This document shows positions 50,434 to 59,736 of a stretch of 64,000 nt of DNA, piece after piece. Location: contig CM001167.1 in assembly GCA_000212915.1 (NCBI GenBank), positions 2,658,780 through 2,722,779 on the forward strand, given 5' to 3'. The notes under the pieces are model-generated. The model saw only the letters and a list, made by a program, of their open reading frames with translations, made no database searches and had not been told where the DNA came from. The translations under genes were made by a program, and so were the position numbers. The stretch is from Bacteroides coprosuis DSM 18011. Its GTDB lineage: Bacteria; Bacteroidota; Bacteroidia; Bacteroidales; Bacteroidaceae. How positions within the stretch are numbered: the first letter of the stretch is position 1; the number at the start of each line of letters is the position of its first letter.

Positions 50434-51903
50434 TTAAACATTATAAGTTCCCGACTTTGTATCTCCACCATGACCTGTCCAGTTTTCGTGGAAGAACTCC
50501 CCTCTTGGCTGATCAACTCGTTCAAAAGTATGAGCTCCAAAATAGTCACGTTGAGCCTGAATCATATTAGCAGGTAGTGAACTAGAAGTTAATGAGTAAA
50601 AATAATTTAAAGCGGAAGAGAATGCAGGAATTGGCATTTCTTCTTTTAGTGCATGAGAAACAAGATGCTTCCAACCAAATAACATCTGCTCTATCTCAGC
50701 CTTAAAATATGGAGCAAATAAGAGATGCTTTGGTTTGTCTTCTGCTTCAAAAGCCGCAGCAATATCATTTAAGAATACACTACGGATAATACATCCTTCG
50801 CGCCACATACGAGCAATAGAAGCTAGATTTAGATCCCAATTAAATTCATCTGATGCTTTTTGCAACACAGCAAATCCTTGAGCATAAGAAACCAGTTTAG
50901 AAGCATATAAAGCAGACTCTACATCTTCTATCATATCGGCTTTATTATATAGACTCTTTTCTTTGTCTTCATGGAATAACTTAGAAGCCTCAACACGAAC
51001 CTCTTTATTACTTGATAAGCTTCTCTCAAATACAGCTGAAGCAATTAATCCTAGGGGCATTCCAAGCTCCATAGCATTTATTACCGACCATTTTCCTGTA
51101 CCTTTTTGACCAGCAGTATCTAGTATTTTATCTATTAGGTATTCTCCATCTTTATCTTTATGCTTCAATATATTTGCTGTAATCTCTATCAAGTAGCTAC
51201 TCAATCGACCTTCATTCCACTTAGAGAAAACTTTGGATAATTCTTCATTAGATAATCCTAAAAGATTGCGCAATACCCAGTACGATTCTGAAATCAGCTG
51301 CATATCACCGTATTCTATTCCGTTGTGAATCATCTTCACAAAGTGACCAGAGCCACCAGGACCTACCCAATCACAGCAAGGCATACCATCTTTAGCTTTA
51401 GCTGCAATACTTTGTAATACAGGTTTAACTTCTTCCCATGCAGATTTTGTTCCTCCAGGCATAATTGCAGCACCATTAAGTGCTCCTTCTTCTCCTCCCG
51501 AAACTCCTGCTCCAACAAAACGGAAACCTTTTGATTCGGCTAGTTTAACACGACGTTCAGTGTCTTCAAAATTAGAATTACCTCCATCTATTAAAATATC
51601 TCCTGTTGATAAGTGAGGAAACAATTGTTCCATCAATTGGTCTACTGGACTACCAGCACGTACCATCATCATTATTTTTCTAGGGGCTTTAATAGAAGCT
51701 ACAAAATCAGCAATTTCTGTATATCCTTGTATGTTTTTACCCTTGGCTCTACCTGCTACAAATCGATCAACCACTCCTTCTTCAATCCCAGGTACAGTTC
51801 TATTGTATACAGACACATTCCATCCACGACTCTCCATATTTAGGGCTAGGTTCTCACCCATTACAGCTAATCCGATTAGCCCTATATCCGTTTTCTTTTG
51901 CAT
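50434..51903 (-). CDS. gnd: 6-phosphogluconate dehydrogenase, decarboxylating
   Basis: Converts 6-phosphogluconate to ribulose 5-phosphate with NADPH production. 489 aa; IGLIGLAVMGENLALNMESRGW is the coenzyme loop, GVSGGEEGALNGAAIMPGG and VKMIHNGIEYGDMQLI carry substrate-binding and catalytic Lys/His residues. First gene of the operon, completing the oxidative branch here. Confidence 0.97.
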   Translation of the reverse strand: MQKKTDIGLIGLAVMGENLALNMESRGWNVSVYNRTVPGIEEGVVDRFVAGRAKGKNIQGYTEIADFVASIKAPRKIMMMVRAGSPVDQLMEQLFPHLSTGDILIDGGNSNFEDTERRVKLAESKGFRFVGAGVSGGEEGALNGAAIMPGGTKSAWEEVKPVLQSIAAKAKDGMPCCDWVGPGGSGHFVKMIHNGIEYGDMQLISESYWVLRNLLGLSNEELSKVFSKWNEGRLSSYLIEITANILKHKDKDGEYLIDKILDTAGQKGTGKWSVINAMELGMPLGLIASAVFERSLSSNKEVRVEASKLFHEDKEKSLYNKADMIEDVESALYASKLVSYAQGFAVLQKASDEFNWDLNLASIARMWREGCIIRSVFLNDIAAAFEAEDKPKHLLFAPYFKAEIEQMLFGWKHLVSHALKEEMPIPAFSSALNYFYSLTSSSLPANMIQAQRDYFGAHTFERVDQPRGEFFHENWTGHGGDTKSGTYNV

Positions 51904-51942
51904 ATTATATAGTTAGTATTTAGTTTCGATAAAATAATTTTA

Positions 51943-51950
51943 CAAAAGTA
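51943..51950 (-). promoter_or_regulatory. Putative -7 element of gnd-zwf-pgl
   Basis: CAAAAGTA reads TACTTTTG on the minus strand (TAnnTTTG), 39 bp before the gnd start. Confidence 0.45.
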
Positions 51951-51961
51951 GACAAACTACT

Positions 51962-52102
51962 TTATTTATTATTCAACTTTAGAAACATATATACTTTGTG
52001 TTTTGTTCGCACTTTCACACCATATAACAAGCATTTCTGCATACTACAAGAACTACAATCAAGGGTATCAAAAAGATAGCCAAGATTAAAATTCATTTTC
52101 AT
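51962..52102 (-). CDS. Possible small ORF, gnd-porin gap (46 aa)
   Basis: In the 438-bp gap between gnd and the porin there is a 46-codon frame beginning MKMNFNLGYLFDTLDCSSC, with GAGGAGA just ahead of the ATG. A second, overlapping frame gives a purely hydrophobic stretch (LAIFLIPLIVVLVVCRNAC) but would need a TTG start. One of them may be a real small peptide; I cannot tell which. No family recognised. The rest of the gap is AT-rich. Confidence 0.25.
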   Translation of the reverse strand: MKMNFNLGYLFDTLDCSSCSMQKCLLYGVKVRTKHKVYMFLKLNNK

Positions 52103-52283
52103 TCTCCTCAATTAATTTTATATAAGCTATTAAAAAGTTTTTTTAACCCTAGCCAATTTACTGCTTCCATTAAACAACTTAGCTTTAATTTATTTGAGGT
52201 AGTACTAATTACTTTAATTCACATTTTATTATACAAAGAGAAAATACGGTTAGTTGATTTCACAAAAACATTCCTTCTTAAAA

Positions 52284-52325
52284 ACAAAAAGATGAATCCA
52301 TTATTGAATTCATCTTTTTATTTTT
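52284..52325 (-). terminator. Porin terminator
   Basis: AAAAAGATGAAT (52286-52297) and ATTCATCTTTTT (52308-52319) form a perfect 12-bp stem behind the porin gene. Confidence 0.75.
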
Positions 52326-52341
52326 ACCAAATTCTATATAA

Positions 52342-53547
52342 TCAAAACAAAGGCAGATGATAAATCAAACCTAAAGAAACTCTACTTTGATCTAGATTCT
52401 CATGTCCCATACTTTTGGCACTATCCGTGTATCGATAAGATTTCCCTACATAGGTTAAGAATAAGTGAAGATTAGATTCATTCATAGGGTAAAATTCTAA
52501 ACCGGTAGAATACCCACAAGTGCTTCTATACTTTCCTTTCTTCAAAAGCTGATCTCCACTATAACAAGCATCGTTTGATGACGCTGTTTCATAAGATCCT
52601 TTAATAAAAACATTCCACTTTTCCTTAACCCTATAATTAAATTCAAGAATGAAGGACAAATAACGAGCTCCTACATTTTGAAAACCAGCAGTTTCATCCT
52701 TATTGTAATTTAAAATAGAAGTAATAATGTTCTTTTGATCCAAGTCTTCTTTGGAATACATAAAATCAAAATAACCTCCGAAATTATTCAACTTAAACTT
52801 ATTTCCTAGGGACAAAAAATAGAGGTTTTTACTTTTCGCCTCATTCATATAAGTAAAAGACCAACGAGGATTATAATAATCTGAAAAGTTACCATTCCAA
52901 TTTAAAGTATAAGCTAAAGGAAGCTTGGCATCTTCTACATCTACCTTATATAATTCTTCAACACTCATAGAGTTTCTATTATTAGTTATTTGAAGATTTA
53001 GTTCTTGGGTAGGAGTAAACTGATATCCCAAAGTAACACCAGACATAAAGCCAATCATATTGTCTATAATATCTGAATACTCGTATACATTAATCGGATT
53101 TAAATCAAATTCTATACCACCATAGGCAGCAAACAATTTCCCTGTAGTTATAGAAAGTTTCTTAGATAGTTTAAAAGATAGGTATGCTACATCAATAGAG
53201 TTGGGCATATTATCAAGTTGCCCACTGGCATCATTACTTCTGTTCAACTTCTGCCTATACCGATATGATAACCAGCTATTCAACTCTCCCCTAGCCTCTA
53301 CTCTAAACTCTCGCATACTAAAACAGCCTCTATCAAACCCTTTATTAAAGTAAGCATCAGCACTACTATGAATATCAAAAAATAAGTTTAATTTATCTGT
53401 TTTCTTTTTGAGACCAGAAACTTCTTCAAAAAGTGTTTTTTCTTTTACCATAAGTTGAGTATTCGTTCGGTCTAAATCTTTGCCCAACAAGATAGAGCAA
53501 GGAAAGAATAGAGCTAATAAAGCAACTCCTAAATAAATATTTTTCAT
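52342..53547 (-). CDS. Outer-membrane porin, OprO/OprP-like
   Basis: A predicted beta-barrel porin (401 aa): signal peptide (YLGVALLALFFPCSILLG), a short charged helical segment (about residues 35-55), then alternating amphipathic strands ending in a terminal aromatic (LIYHLPLF). SITTGKLFAAYGGIEFDLNPINVYEY resembles the Porin_O_P pattern. The transported solute cannot be stated. Divergent from aspA across a 299-bp AT-rich gap; a C4-dicarboxylate or amino-acid role would fit the neighbour but is inference. Confidence 0.72.
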   Translation of the reverse strand: MKNIYLGVALLALFFPCSILLGKDLDRTNTQLMVKEKTLFEEVSGLKKKTDKLNLFFDIHSSADAYFNKGFDRGCFSMREFRVEARGELNSWLSYRYRQKLNRSNDASGQLDNMPNSIDVAYLSFKLSKKLSITTGKLFAAYGGIEFDLNPINVYEYSDIIDNMIGFMSGVTLGYQFTPTQELNLQITNNRNSMSVEELYKVDVEDAKLPLAYTLNWNGNFSDYYNPRWSFTYMNEAKSKNLYFLSLGNKFKLNNFGGYFDFMYSKEDLDQKNIITSILNYNKDETAGFQNVGARYLSFILEFNYRVKEKWNVFIKGSYETASSNDACYSGDQLLKKGKYRSTCGYSTGLEFYPMNESNLHLFLTYVGKSYRYTDSAKSMGHENLDQSRVSLGLIYHLPLF

Positions 53548-53846
53548 AGCAATCCCAGTTTTATTTTGTGTGTAAGGTTATTAATATGAGCTTTTTAAAG
53601 ATAAAGGGAAAATGACACTTTTTATAAATTCTTCCAATATCTTAATTAACAGATAAATATAGAAATTAATATTTAGTTGGTTTTAGTAATATGTCAAAAA
53701 AAAATGGTATTTTGCATTGGACAAAAAAATACTTTTTGGCACTCAATTACAAGAATATATTAAAACTATGACATTTTGTTATTTGCCTAGTTTGTTTGAC
53801 AACAATTAGCAACATAATAATGAAAATCTTTTAACTTAACACAATT

Positions 53847-55277
53847 ATGGAAACTAAGAAAACGCGCATCGAAAGCGATTTAATCGGCTCAAGAGAAATT
53901 CCAGAAGAAGCTCTTTACGGAGTTCAAACTCTTCGTGGTATTGAAAACTTCCCTATCAGTCAGTTTAAAGTTTGTCAATACCCTTTATTCATAAAAGGTT
54001 TAGCTGTTACTAAAAAAGGTGCAGCTATTGCTAACCATCAACTAGGTTTACTTCCTGATGATATCTCAAAAGCAATTATTCAAGCTTGTGATGAACTAAG
54101 AGAGGGAAAACATCATGAACACTTCCCAGTAGACATGATTCAAGGTGGTGCAGGTACTACAACTAATATGAATGCAAACGAAGTTATTGCAAATAGAGCG
54201 CTTGAAATCTTAGGTCATAAAAGAGGACAATACGAATTCTGCTCTCCAAACGACCACGTAAACCGTTCGCAATCAACTAATGATGCATATCCAACGGCTA
54301 TTCATTTAGGACTTTATGCTACTCATTTAAAACTGGTAACTCACTTAAAAGACTTAATTGCTTCTTTAGATAAGAAAGCTCAAGAATTTAAGAGCGTTGT
54401 TAAAATGGGACGCACTCAATTACAAGATGCTGTACCTATGACATTAGGTAGAACATTCCATGGCTTTGCTAATATATTAACTCATGAAATAGAAAACCTA
54501 AACTTTGCTGCAAAAGAATTCCTAACTGTAAATATGGGTTCTACTGCTATTGGTACAGGTATCTGCTCAGAACCTGGTTACTCAGAAAAATGTGTAAAAG
54601 CACTTAGTGAAATTACTGGTTGGGAAATCAAACTTGCTGATGACTTAGTAGGTGCAACTTCAGATACTAGCTGCATGGTGGGTTATTCACAAGCTATGAA
54701 GCGTGTAAGCGTTAAAATCAATAAGATATGTGATGATCTTCGTTTACTATCTTCTGGTCCACGTTGTGGCTTAGGCGAAATCAATCTTCCAGCTATGCAA
54801 CCGGGTTCTTCTATCATGCCCGGCAAAGTAAACCCAGTTATTGCAGAAGTAGCAAACCAAGTAGCTTACAAAGTAATTGGTAACGATGTTTGTGTTACTA
54901 TGTGCGGTCAAGCTGCTCAGATGGAGTTAAACGCTATGGAACCTGTTATGGCACAGTGCTGCTTCGAATCAGCCGATTTACTAATGAATGGATTCGACAC
55001 ACTACGCATCCGTTGTATTGATGGTATCACTGCCAATGAAGAACATTGTAAAAAACAAGTACTAAATAGTATTGGTATTATTACTGCTCTTAACCCAATC
55101 ATCGGTTATAAAAACTCAACTAAGATTGCAAAAGAAGCAGCTTCAACTGGTAAAGGTGTTTATGAATTAGTATTAGAACATGACATTCTTGATAAAGAAG
55201 ATTTAGATACTATTCTTAAACCTGAAAACATGATTAAACCTGTGAAGTTTGACATCAAACCAAAAAGACATTTATAA
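53847..55277 (+). CDS. aspA: Aspartate ammonia-lyase
   Basis: Deaminates aspartate to fumarate and ammonia. 476 aa; TRIESDLIGSREIPEEALYGVQTLRGIENFPIS at the start is typical of AspA, and GSSIMPGKVNPVIAEVANQVAYKVIGND is the fumarase/aspartase signature loop with its catalytic Ser. The aspartase-like VIAEVANQ and the N-terminus favour AspA over class II fumarase. Fumarate would feed fumarate reduction. Closed by a strong terminator. Confidence 0.94.
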   Translation: METKKTRIESDLIGSREIPEEALYGVQTLRGIENFPISQFKVCQYPLFIKGLAVTKKGAAIANHQLGLLPDDISKAIIQACDELREGKHHEHFPVDMIQGGAGTTTNMNANEVIANRALEILGHKRGQYEFCSPNDHVNRSQSTNDAYPTAIHLGLYATHLKLVTHLKDLIASLDKKAQEFKSVVKMGRTQLQDAVPMTLGRTFHGFANILTHEIENLNFAAKEFLTVNMGSTAIGTGICSEPGYSEKCVKALSEITGWEIKLADDLVGATSDTSCMVGYSQAMKRVSVKINKICDDLRLLSSGPRCGLGEINLPAMQPGSSIMPGKVNPVIAEVANQVAYKVIGNDVCVTMCGQAAQMELNAMEPVMAQCCFESADLLMNGFDTLRIRCIDGITANEEHCKKQVLNSIGIITALNPIIGYKNSTKIAKEAASTGKGVYELVLEHDILDKEDLDTILKPENMIKPVKFDIKPKRHL

Positions 55278-55295
55278 TCATACATTTTCAATTTC

Positions 55296-55339
55296 AAAAA
55301 GAGAGGCTGTCTAATTCATTTTAGACAGCCTCTCTTTTT
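55296..55339 (+). terminator. aspA terminator
   Basis: AAAAAGAGAGGCTGTCTA (55296-55313) and its perfect complement (55322-55339) form an 18-bp stem. Confidence 0.9.
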
Positions 55340-55453
55340 AATACATAGGTATAATAATTACTTAGAACGTGACAACCCCATTTCTTATCGAAAAATAGAC
55401 ACTTTTTTATTCATAAATAGAAGAAGATATTCAACTCAGACATTCAAACATCA

Positions 55454-55489
55454 TAACACCGACAAGAGACTGCTTTGACACCGACATGA
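55454..55489. repeat. 22-bp-pitch intergenic repeat, locus D, left part
   Basis: TAACACCGACAAG (55454-55466) and TGACACCGACATG (55476-55488) start 22 bp apart. The palindrome arm CTTTGACACCGACATGA (55473-55489) is completed at 56947-56963, on the other side of the inserted IS. Confidence 0.85.
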
Positions 55490-55523
55490 TGATTGAGGTG
55501 AACCCCAAAAGTTGGACGATTAA

Positions 55524-56388
55524 TTATTTTCCATAATGGTGAGTTCTGTATTCCACAGGACTCATCCCCTTTAATCTATTTTTAATTCTTATATTATTAT
55601 AATAATCAATGTATTGATGTATTTTTTGTATTAGCTCTTGTTCGGACTCAAAGCGTTGATTATAGATAAGTTCTAGCTTCAAAGAGCCAAAGAAGCTTTC
55701 CATCATTGCGTTATCATAACAATTACCTTTACGCGACATACTTGGCGTCATCTTATAATTAACAAGAGCTTTGCGATATTCTTTGGATTGATATTGCATA
55801 CCTCTATCGGAGTGTATAATAATCCCCTTAACGGATTTTACCTTCTTAAAAGCCTTATCTAAAGTCTCTATAACTAGTTTAGTAGTCGGATTATTAGATA
55901 AACTATAACTAATAATTTCTCCATTATACATATCCAAAATAGGAGATAAATAGAGCCATTTGTCTTTAATCTTAATTTGAGTTAGATCTGTAGCCCACTT
56001 CCTATAAGGCTGATCTGCATGGAAGTCTCTATTAATTAAGTTTTCAGATATTTCTTGGCCATCTCCTTCTTCTTTATTATAGTTACGGATACTAGGTTCC
56101 TTACGCTTACCTTTAATATCAAGTTGATTCATTATCTTAAGAACTTTCTTATGATTAATTAAATACCCCCATTTTGCGCAGTTGAGCTGTTATACGACGA
56201 TACCCATAAAGCCCTTTATGCTGTGATAAGATATTCTTAATTAGTTCAATATGAAAGTTTCTTTTAGAAGATTTATTTTGAGGTTTTATATGATAATAAA
56301 ACGTTGAACGAGCCATCTGACCGCAATCTAAAAGAGTTGCAAGGTCGTATTGCTGCCTTAGTTCTTGGATGACTTGAGACCAATCATG
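55524..56388 (-). pseudogene. IS150-like transposase OrfB, frameshifted
   Basis: The DDE integrase subunit is interrupted. The upstream part (QELRQQYDLATLLDCGQMAR...HKGLYGYRRITAQLRKMG) runs in one frame to about 56166-56170, where five G (five C on the plus strand) stand where four would keep the frame. The rest (YLINHKKVLKIMNQLDIK... to 55524) is in the next frame and contains both Asp residues (WATDLTQIK, HSDRGMQY) and the Glu (MMESFFGS). The element is therefore probably not able to move by itself. Confidence 0.85.
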
Positions 56389-56924
56389 CGTTCGCGAGCT
56401 TCTCGTGCTTGAACTAAAGCCTTGACTTTTTTTAATAGCTCATTCTCTGCTCTTAATCTATAAACTTCTAATCGAAGTCTCTCCAACTCAGTTGTTGGTT
56501 CTTTCTTTTTAGGTCGTGCCATAGGCAAGCGGTCTTTAGGTTTTCGTTTAGATACATTTGGCTCTCGTAAAGCTTGAAGACCACCTTTGTTAACTTTATG
56601 CAGCCAACCCAATAGAGTGCCGTAGCTAACATTATGGTATAAAGCTAGTTGAGGTAAAGATAGGCTTTTTTTATTAGCAATTACATGAGTCACTATTTTT
56701 TCTTTCTCTTCGATGCTAAATCGATTTCCTATACTACTGTATAGTCCTGCTTCTCCATAGAGTTTATATCTACGAACCCACATTCGTATATCTCTAGTAT
56801 TAGTGCGATAGGTCCTTCCTAGATCGGCTAAGGAACGACCATTTAAGGCTTGACTAACCAAATTTAATTGGAACTCAAAGGTGTGACGGAATTTATCTTT
56901 CATCTGTTTTTGTTTTATGTCCAA
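56358..56924 (-). CDS. IS150-like transposase OrfA
   Basis: The DNA-binding subunit, 188 aa. Two helix-turn-helix-like regions (LNLVSQALNGRSLADLGRTY and LPQALYHNVSYG-like YHNVSYGTLLGWL) precede a coiled coil (TTELERLRLEVYRLRAENELLKKVKALVQ). Its end overlaps the OrfB frame, as expected for -1 frameshift fusion. Confidence 0.85.
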   Translation of the reverse strand: MDIKQKQMKDKFRHTFEFQLNLVSQALNGRSLADLGRTYRTNTRDIRMWVRRYKLYGEAGLYSSIGNRFSIEEKEKIVTHVIANKKSLSLPQLALYHNVSYGTLLGWLHKVNKGGLQALREPNVSKRKPKDRLPMARPKKKEPTTELERLRLEVYRLRAENELLKKVKALVQAREARERMIGLKSSKN

Positions 56925-56946
56925 CTTTTGGGGTTCACCTCAGATG

Positions 56947-56963
56947 TCATGTCGGTGTCAAAG
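56947..56963. repeat. 22-bp-pitch intergenic repeat, locus D, right part
   Basis: TCATGTCGGTGTCAAAG is the exact reverse complement of 55473-55489. With the IS and one GAT removed, the two arms enclose a 5-nt loop (TGATG) and the unit spans 33 bp, as in the other loci. Confidence 0.85.
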
Positions 56964-57273
56964 TGAATCTGTTTCTTTATGACAGGAATAGATTTATTCA
57001 ATACAAACCTCAGATAATAAGCTAAATAACACTCAATTTACAGAAGTATTTCTCTACTACATATTATTTACAATATGTACTCAAAAAACGCCCTATTTCT
57101 ACTTCATTTTCAAGAAAGAATAAGAACACCCTATTTTAACATCCACACCAAATTTGTAGGTTATATTTTAATACAATCCGCTGAAAAGAAGAGAATAAAT
57201 AAACCTCCTCCACACAAATCATTCTCAAAACTAGAAAAGTAGCACAACTTCAGTTTTTTACTAGATAATATTG

Positions 57274-57281
57274 TATATTTG
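57274..57281 (+). promoter_or_regulatory. Putative -7 element of pheS
   Basis: TATATTTG fits TAnnTTTG, ending 35 bp before the ATG at 57317. The stretch 56964-57273 is AT-rich with nothing else I can identify; no attenuator-like leader peptide rich in Phe was seen. Confidence 0.5.
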
Positions 57282-57316
57282 CAGGGAACCAAGAAAAATA
57301 ATTAGAACACGAAGAT

Positions 57317-58336
57317 ATGATAGCTAAAATAGAACAGCTTCTTAAAGAAGTTGAAGCGCTAAAAGCTTCTAATGCTGAAGAAATTGAAGCTCTACGTATT
57401 AAATATTTAAGTAAAAAGGGAGAAGTATCTCAACTTATGAAAGAGTTAAGAGAAGTGCCCAATGAACTTAAAAAAGAAGTAGGTATGAAATTGAATGAGC
57501 TAAAAAACAAAGCTCAAGAAAGAATTACCTCTTTAAAATCACAATACGAAACTCAAGACACATCTGCTGATGAATTGGATCTCACTCGTACTGCCTATCC
57601 TATAGAGCTAGGTACAAGACATCCTATCACATTGGTAAAAAATGAAATCATTGACATTTTTTCTAGCCTAGGATTTAGCATTGCTGAAGGCCCTGAAATC
57701 GAAGATGACTGGCACGTATTCTCAGCATTGAATTTTGCTGAAGACCACCCAGCTCGTGATATGCAAGACACCTTCTTTATAGAATCACATCCAGATATCG
57801 TATTACGTACACACACTTCATCGGTTCAAACTCGTGTTATGGATTATGCTAAACCCCCAATTCGCATTATTTGTCCAGGTAGAGTTTATCGTAACGAGGC
57901 TATCAGTTACCGTGCACACTGCTTCTTCCATCAGTTAGAAGCTTTATATATAGATAAAAATGTTTCATTTGCCGACTTAAAGCAAGTACTTTTACACTTT
58001 GCTCAAGAATTGTTTGGTAAAGAAACAAAAATCAGATTACGTCCATCATACTTCCCTTTTACTGAGCCAAGTGCTGAAATGGATATCAGTTGCAATATCT
58101 GTGGAGGAAAAGGTTGTCCTTTCTGTAAAAACACAGGTTGGGTAGAAATCCTTGGTTGTGGTATGGTAGATCCGAATGTACTTGAAGCAAATGGCATTGA
58201 TAGTAATGAATACAGTGGATATGCTTTAGGTATGGGTATTGAACGTATTACCAACTTGAAATATCAAGTGAGCGACTTACGATTATTCTCTGAGAATGAT
58301 ACTCGATTCCTAAAGGAATTTGAGTCGGCTCATTAA
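57317..58336 (+). CDS. pheS: Phenylalanyl-tRNA synthetase alpha subunit
   Basis: Charges tRNA-Phe as the catalytic subunit of an alpha2-beta2 class II synthetase. 339 aa: an N-terminal coiled coil for tRNA binding (about residues 1-85), class II motif 2 region (RTHTSSVQTRVM, YRNEAISYRAHCFFHQLEALYID), a four-Cys cluster (CNICGGKGCPFCKNTGW) and motif 3 (YALGMGIERI). pheT is not adjacent. IS copy 2 begins 3 bp after the stop codon. Confidence 0.96.
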   Translation: MIAKIEQLLKEVEALKASNAEEIEALRIKYLSKKGEVSQLMKELREVPNELKKEVGMKLNELKNKAQERITSLKSQYETQDTSADELDLTRTAYPIELGTRHPITLVKNEIIDIFSSLGFSIAEGPEIEDDWHVFSALNFAEDHPARDMQDTFFIESHPDIVLRTHTSSVQTRVMDYAKPPIRIICPGRVYRNEAISYRAHCFFHQLEALYIDKNVSFADLKQVLLHFAQELFGKETKIRLRPSYFPFTEPSAEMDISCNICGGKGCPFCKNTGWVEILGCGMVDPNVLEANGIDSNEYSGYALGMGIERITNLKYQVSDLRLFSENDTRFLKEFESAH

Positions 58337-58390
58337 TTTTGTCCCGTCCTAAAAAAGCGTTACAGTTAATAACATTTTAAAAATAGTATA

Positions 58391-59239
58391 TTAAGTCCGA
58401 GCAACATGATTTGCTTGGACTTTTTTATAAGTTTTAATTTTTATTTTATTCTGTCGATGCATAAAATCAGGAGTATTATACCCACAAGAAGCATGTGGCC
58501 TTTTCTCATTATAGATATGGATAGTGTCTTTAATAAGTCTCTGCATATCCTTCAAGCTTAGATTATACTCACTTATACTGAATTCATCCTTTAAGATACC
58601 ATTGACTCTTTCTGCTACAGCATTTGCATAGGGATCATAACTTTCTGTCATGCTACATTTTATGCGATACTTTTTTAACTGCTTCTGGTAGCTATCCGAA
58701 CAATATTGAATACCTCTGTCAGAGTGGTGGATTAGCTCCATCTCAGTATATATCCGGCTTTTATTAGCCATTCTTAGTGCTCTAAGACTTCCTTTTGTGC
58801 TTAAACTCTCAGAGAGATCATAACCTACTATTTTCTTAGAATAAGCATCCGTAATAAGAGCTAGATAGTAATGGTGCTTAGCCGAAGACACATAGGTAAT
58901 ATCACTGACCCATACCTGCTCGGGAGCTACGAGTTCTATATTTTCTATTAAGTTTTTATGCTTTTTAAAGCGGTGAAAAGAATTAGTAGTTCGCTTATGA
59001 GAGCGTTTAGGTGTAACTAGTAACTGGTTTGCTCTAAGTATAGTAAATAGTTTATCTCGTCCCACACCAAGCTCTCGTAGATTATCATAAAGCAGGTGAT
59101 ACAGTTTTCTACCACCTAACCTAGGCATATCCCTACGTAACTGATGAACGACTTGAATTACTTTTTCAGCTTTTTGTTTATTTTTCCTTTCACTCCACTT
59201 CCTTCGATAATAAAACTGCCTATTGATCCCGAGTAGCAC
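58391..59239 (-). CDS. IS3-family transposase OrfB, intact
   Basis: DDE integrase subunit of 282 aa. Catalytic residues are Asp113 (WVSDITYV), Asp174 (HHSDRGIQY) and Glu210 (NAVAERVNGILK), the last two separated by 35 residues as in the DDE(35) class. The frame is open ahead of the ATG (KEVEGLSLTQICV), overlapping the OrfA end, so a -1 frameshift could give the OrfAB transposase. Confidence 0.93.
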   Translation of the reverse strand: MLLGINRQFYYRRKWSERKNKQKAEKVIQVVHQLRRDMPRLGGRKLYHLLYDNLRELGVGRDKLFTILRANQLLVTPKRSHKRTTNSFHRFKKHKNLIENIELVAPEQVWVSDITYVSSAKHHYYLALITDAYSKKIVGYDLSESLSTKGSLRALRMANKSRIYTEMELIHHSDRGIQYCSDSYQKQLKKYRIKCSMTESYDPYANAVAERVNGILKDEFSISEYNLSLKDMQRLIKDTIHIYNEKRPHASCGYNTPDFMHRQNKIKIKTYKKVQANHVART

Positions 59240-59265
59240 ACAAATTTGAGTAAGAGATAGGCCCT

Positions 59266-59682
59266 CTACTTCTTTGTATCTGTCGGCTGCTCGGGGGAGG
59301 AGTTTTTTCGTATCTTGATTTTATACTCTTTCTCTGCTATATCAATAAGAATATCTAAGATAGCAGCTTTGTGATCTCTATTCTCTAACTCATGCTCCAA
59401 TCGGTTGTTTTTACGCTTGAGCATCTCTATTTGAGCTTCGAGCTCAACGATTTTTAGGTCTTTGGGTTTATTCATAGGATAGGATGTTTTATATATAACA
59501 TCTGTACTGCCATATTTGATTACCCACTGACGGATAGTATCACTACCTTGTATTCTATATTTTCGACTTAAAGCGCTATAAGAGATATCGGTTTCTTCAT
59601 ATTCCTGGACTACGGATAATTTAAAGGGCATACTATAGTCTTTTTGACTACGCCTAACATACGGTCTTTCTTTACTTTTCAT
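59266..59682 (-). CDS. IS3-family transposase OrfA, copy 2
   Basis: 138-aa DNA-binding subunit with helix-turn-helix and coiled-coil regions, identical to copy 1 apart from one residue in the coiled coil (Met for Thr in AQIEMLKRKN). Confidence 0.92.
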   Translation of the reverse strand: MKSKERPYVRRSQKDYSMPFKLSVVQEYEETDISYSALSRKYRIQGSDTIRQWVIKYGSTDVIYKTSYPMNKPKDLKIVELEAQIEMLKRKNNRLEHELENRDHKAAILDILIDIAEKEYKIKIRKNSSPEQPTDTKK

Positions 59683-59736
59683 AATGGTTTTGAGTATAGT
59701 GTAACGCTATGTTAGGACTAGACATTTATAATATTT

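Larger units (their letters stand above)
55494..56942 (-). mobile_element. IS150-like (IS3 family) insertion sequence
   Basis: The element is 1449 bp. The first 24 bp (55494-55517, starting TGAGGTGAACCCC) and the last 24 bp (56919-56942) are perfect inverted repeats, with IS3-type TG...CA ends. GAT flanks both sides (55491-55493 and 56943-56945), a 3-bp target duplication. It encodes OrfA and a frameshifted OrfB and is unrelated at the ends to the other two IS copies. It lies in the loop of a repeat-family palindrome. Confidence 0.95.
58340..59724 (-). mobile_element. IS3-family insertion sequence, copy 2 (apparently intact)
   Basis: The element is 1385 bp, with the same TGTCCCGTCCTAA and TGTCTAGTCCTAA ends as copy 1 at 16129-17512. 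Both reading frames are open, so this is the likely active copy. It begins 3 bp after the pheS stop and ends 12 bp before a terminator hairpin. TTT lies on both sides, a possible target duplication. Confidence 0.93.

Noticed and set aside
53847-55277. Class II fumarase instead of aspartate ammonia-lyase
   Set aside because: The N-terminus (ESDLIGSREIPEEALYGVQTLR) and VIAEVANQVAYKVIGND are aspartase-like; FumC has a different block after KVNP.
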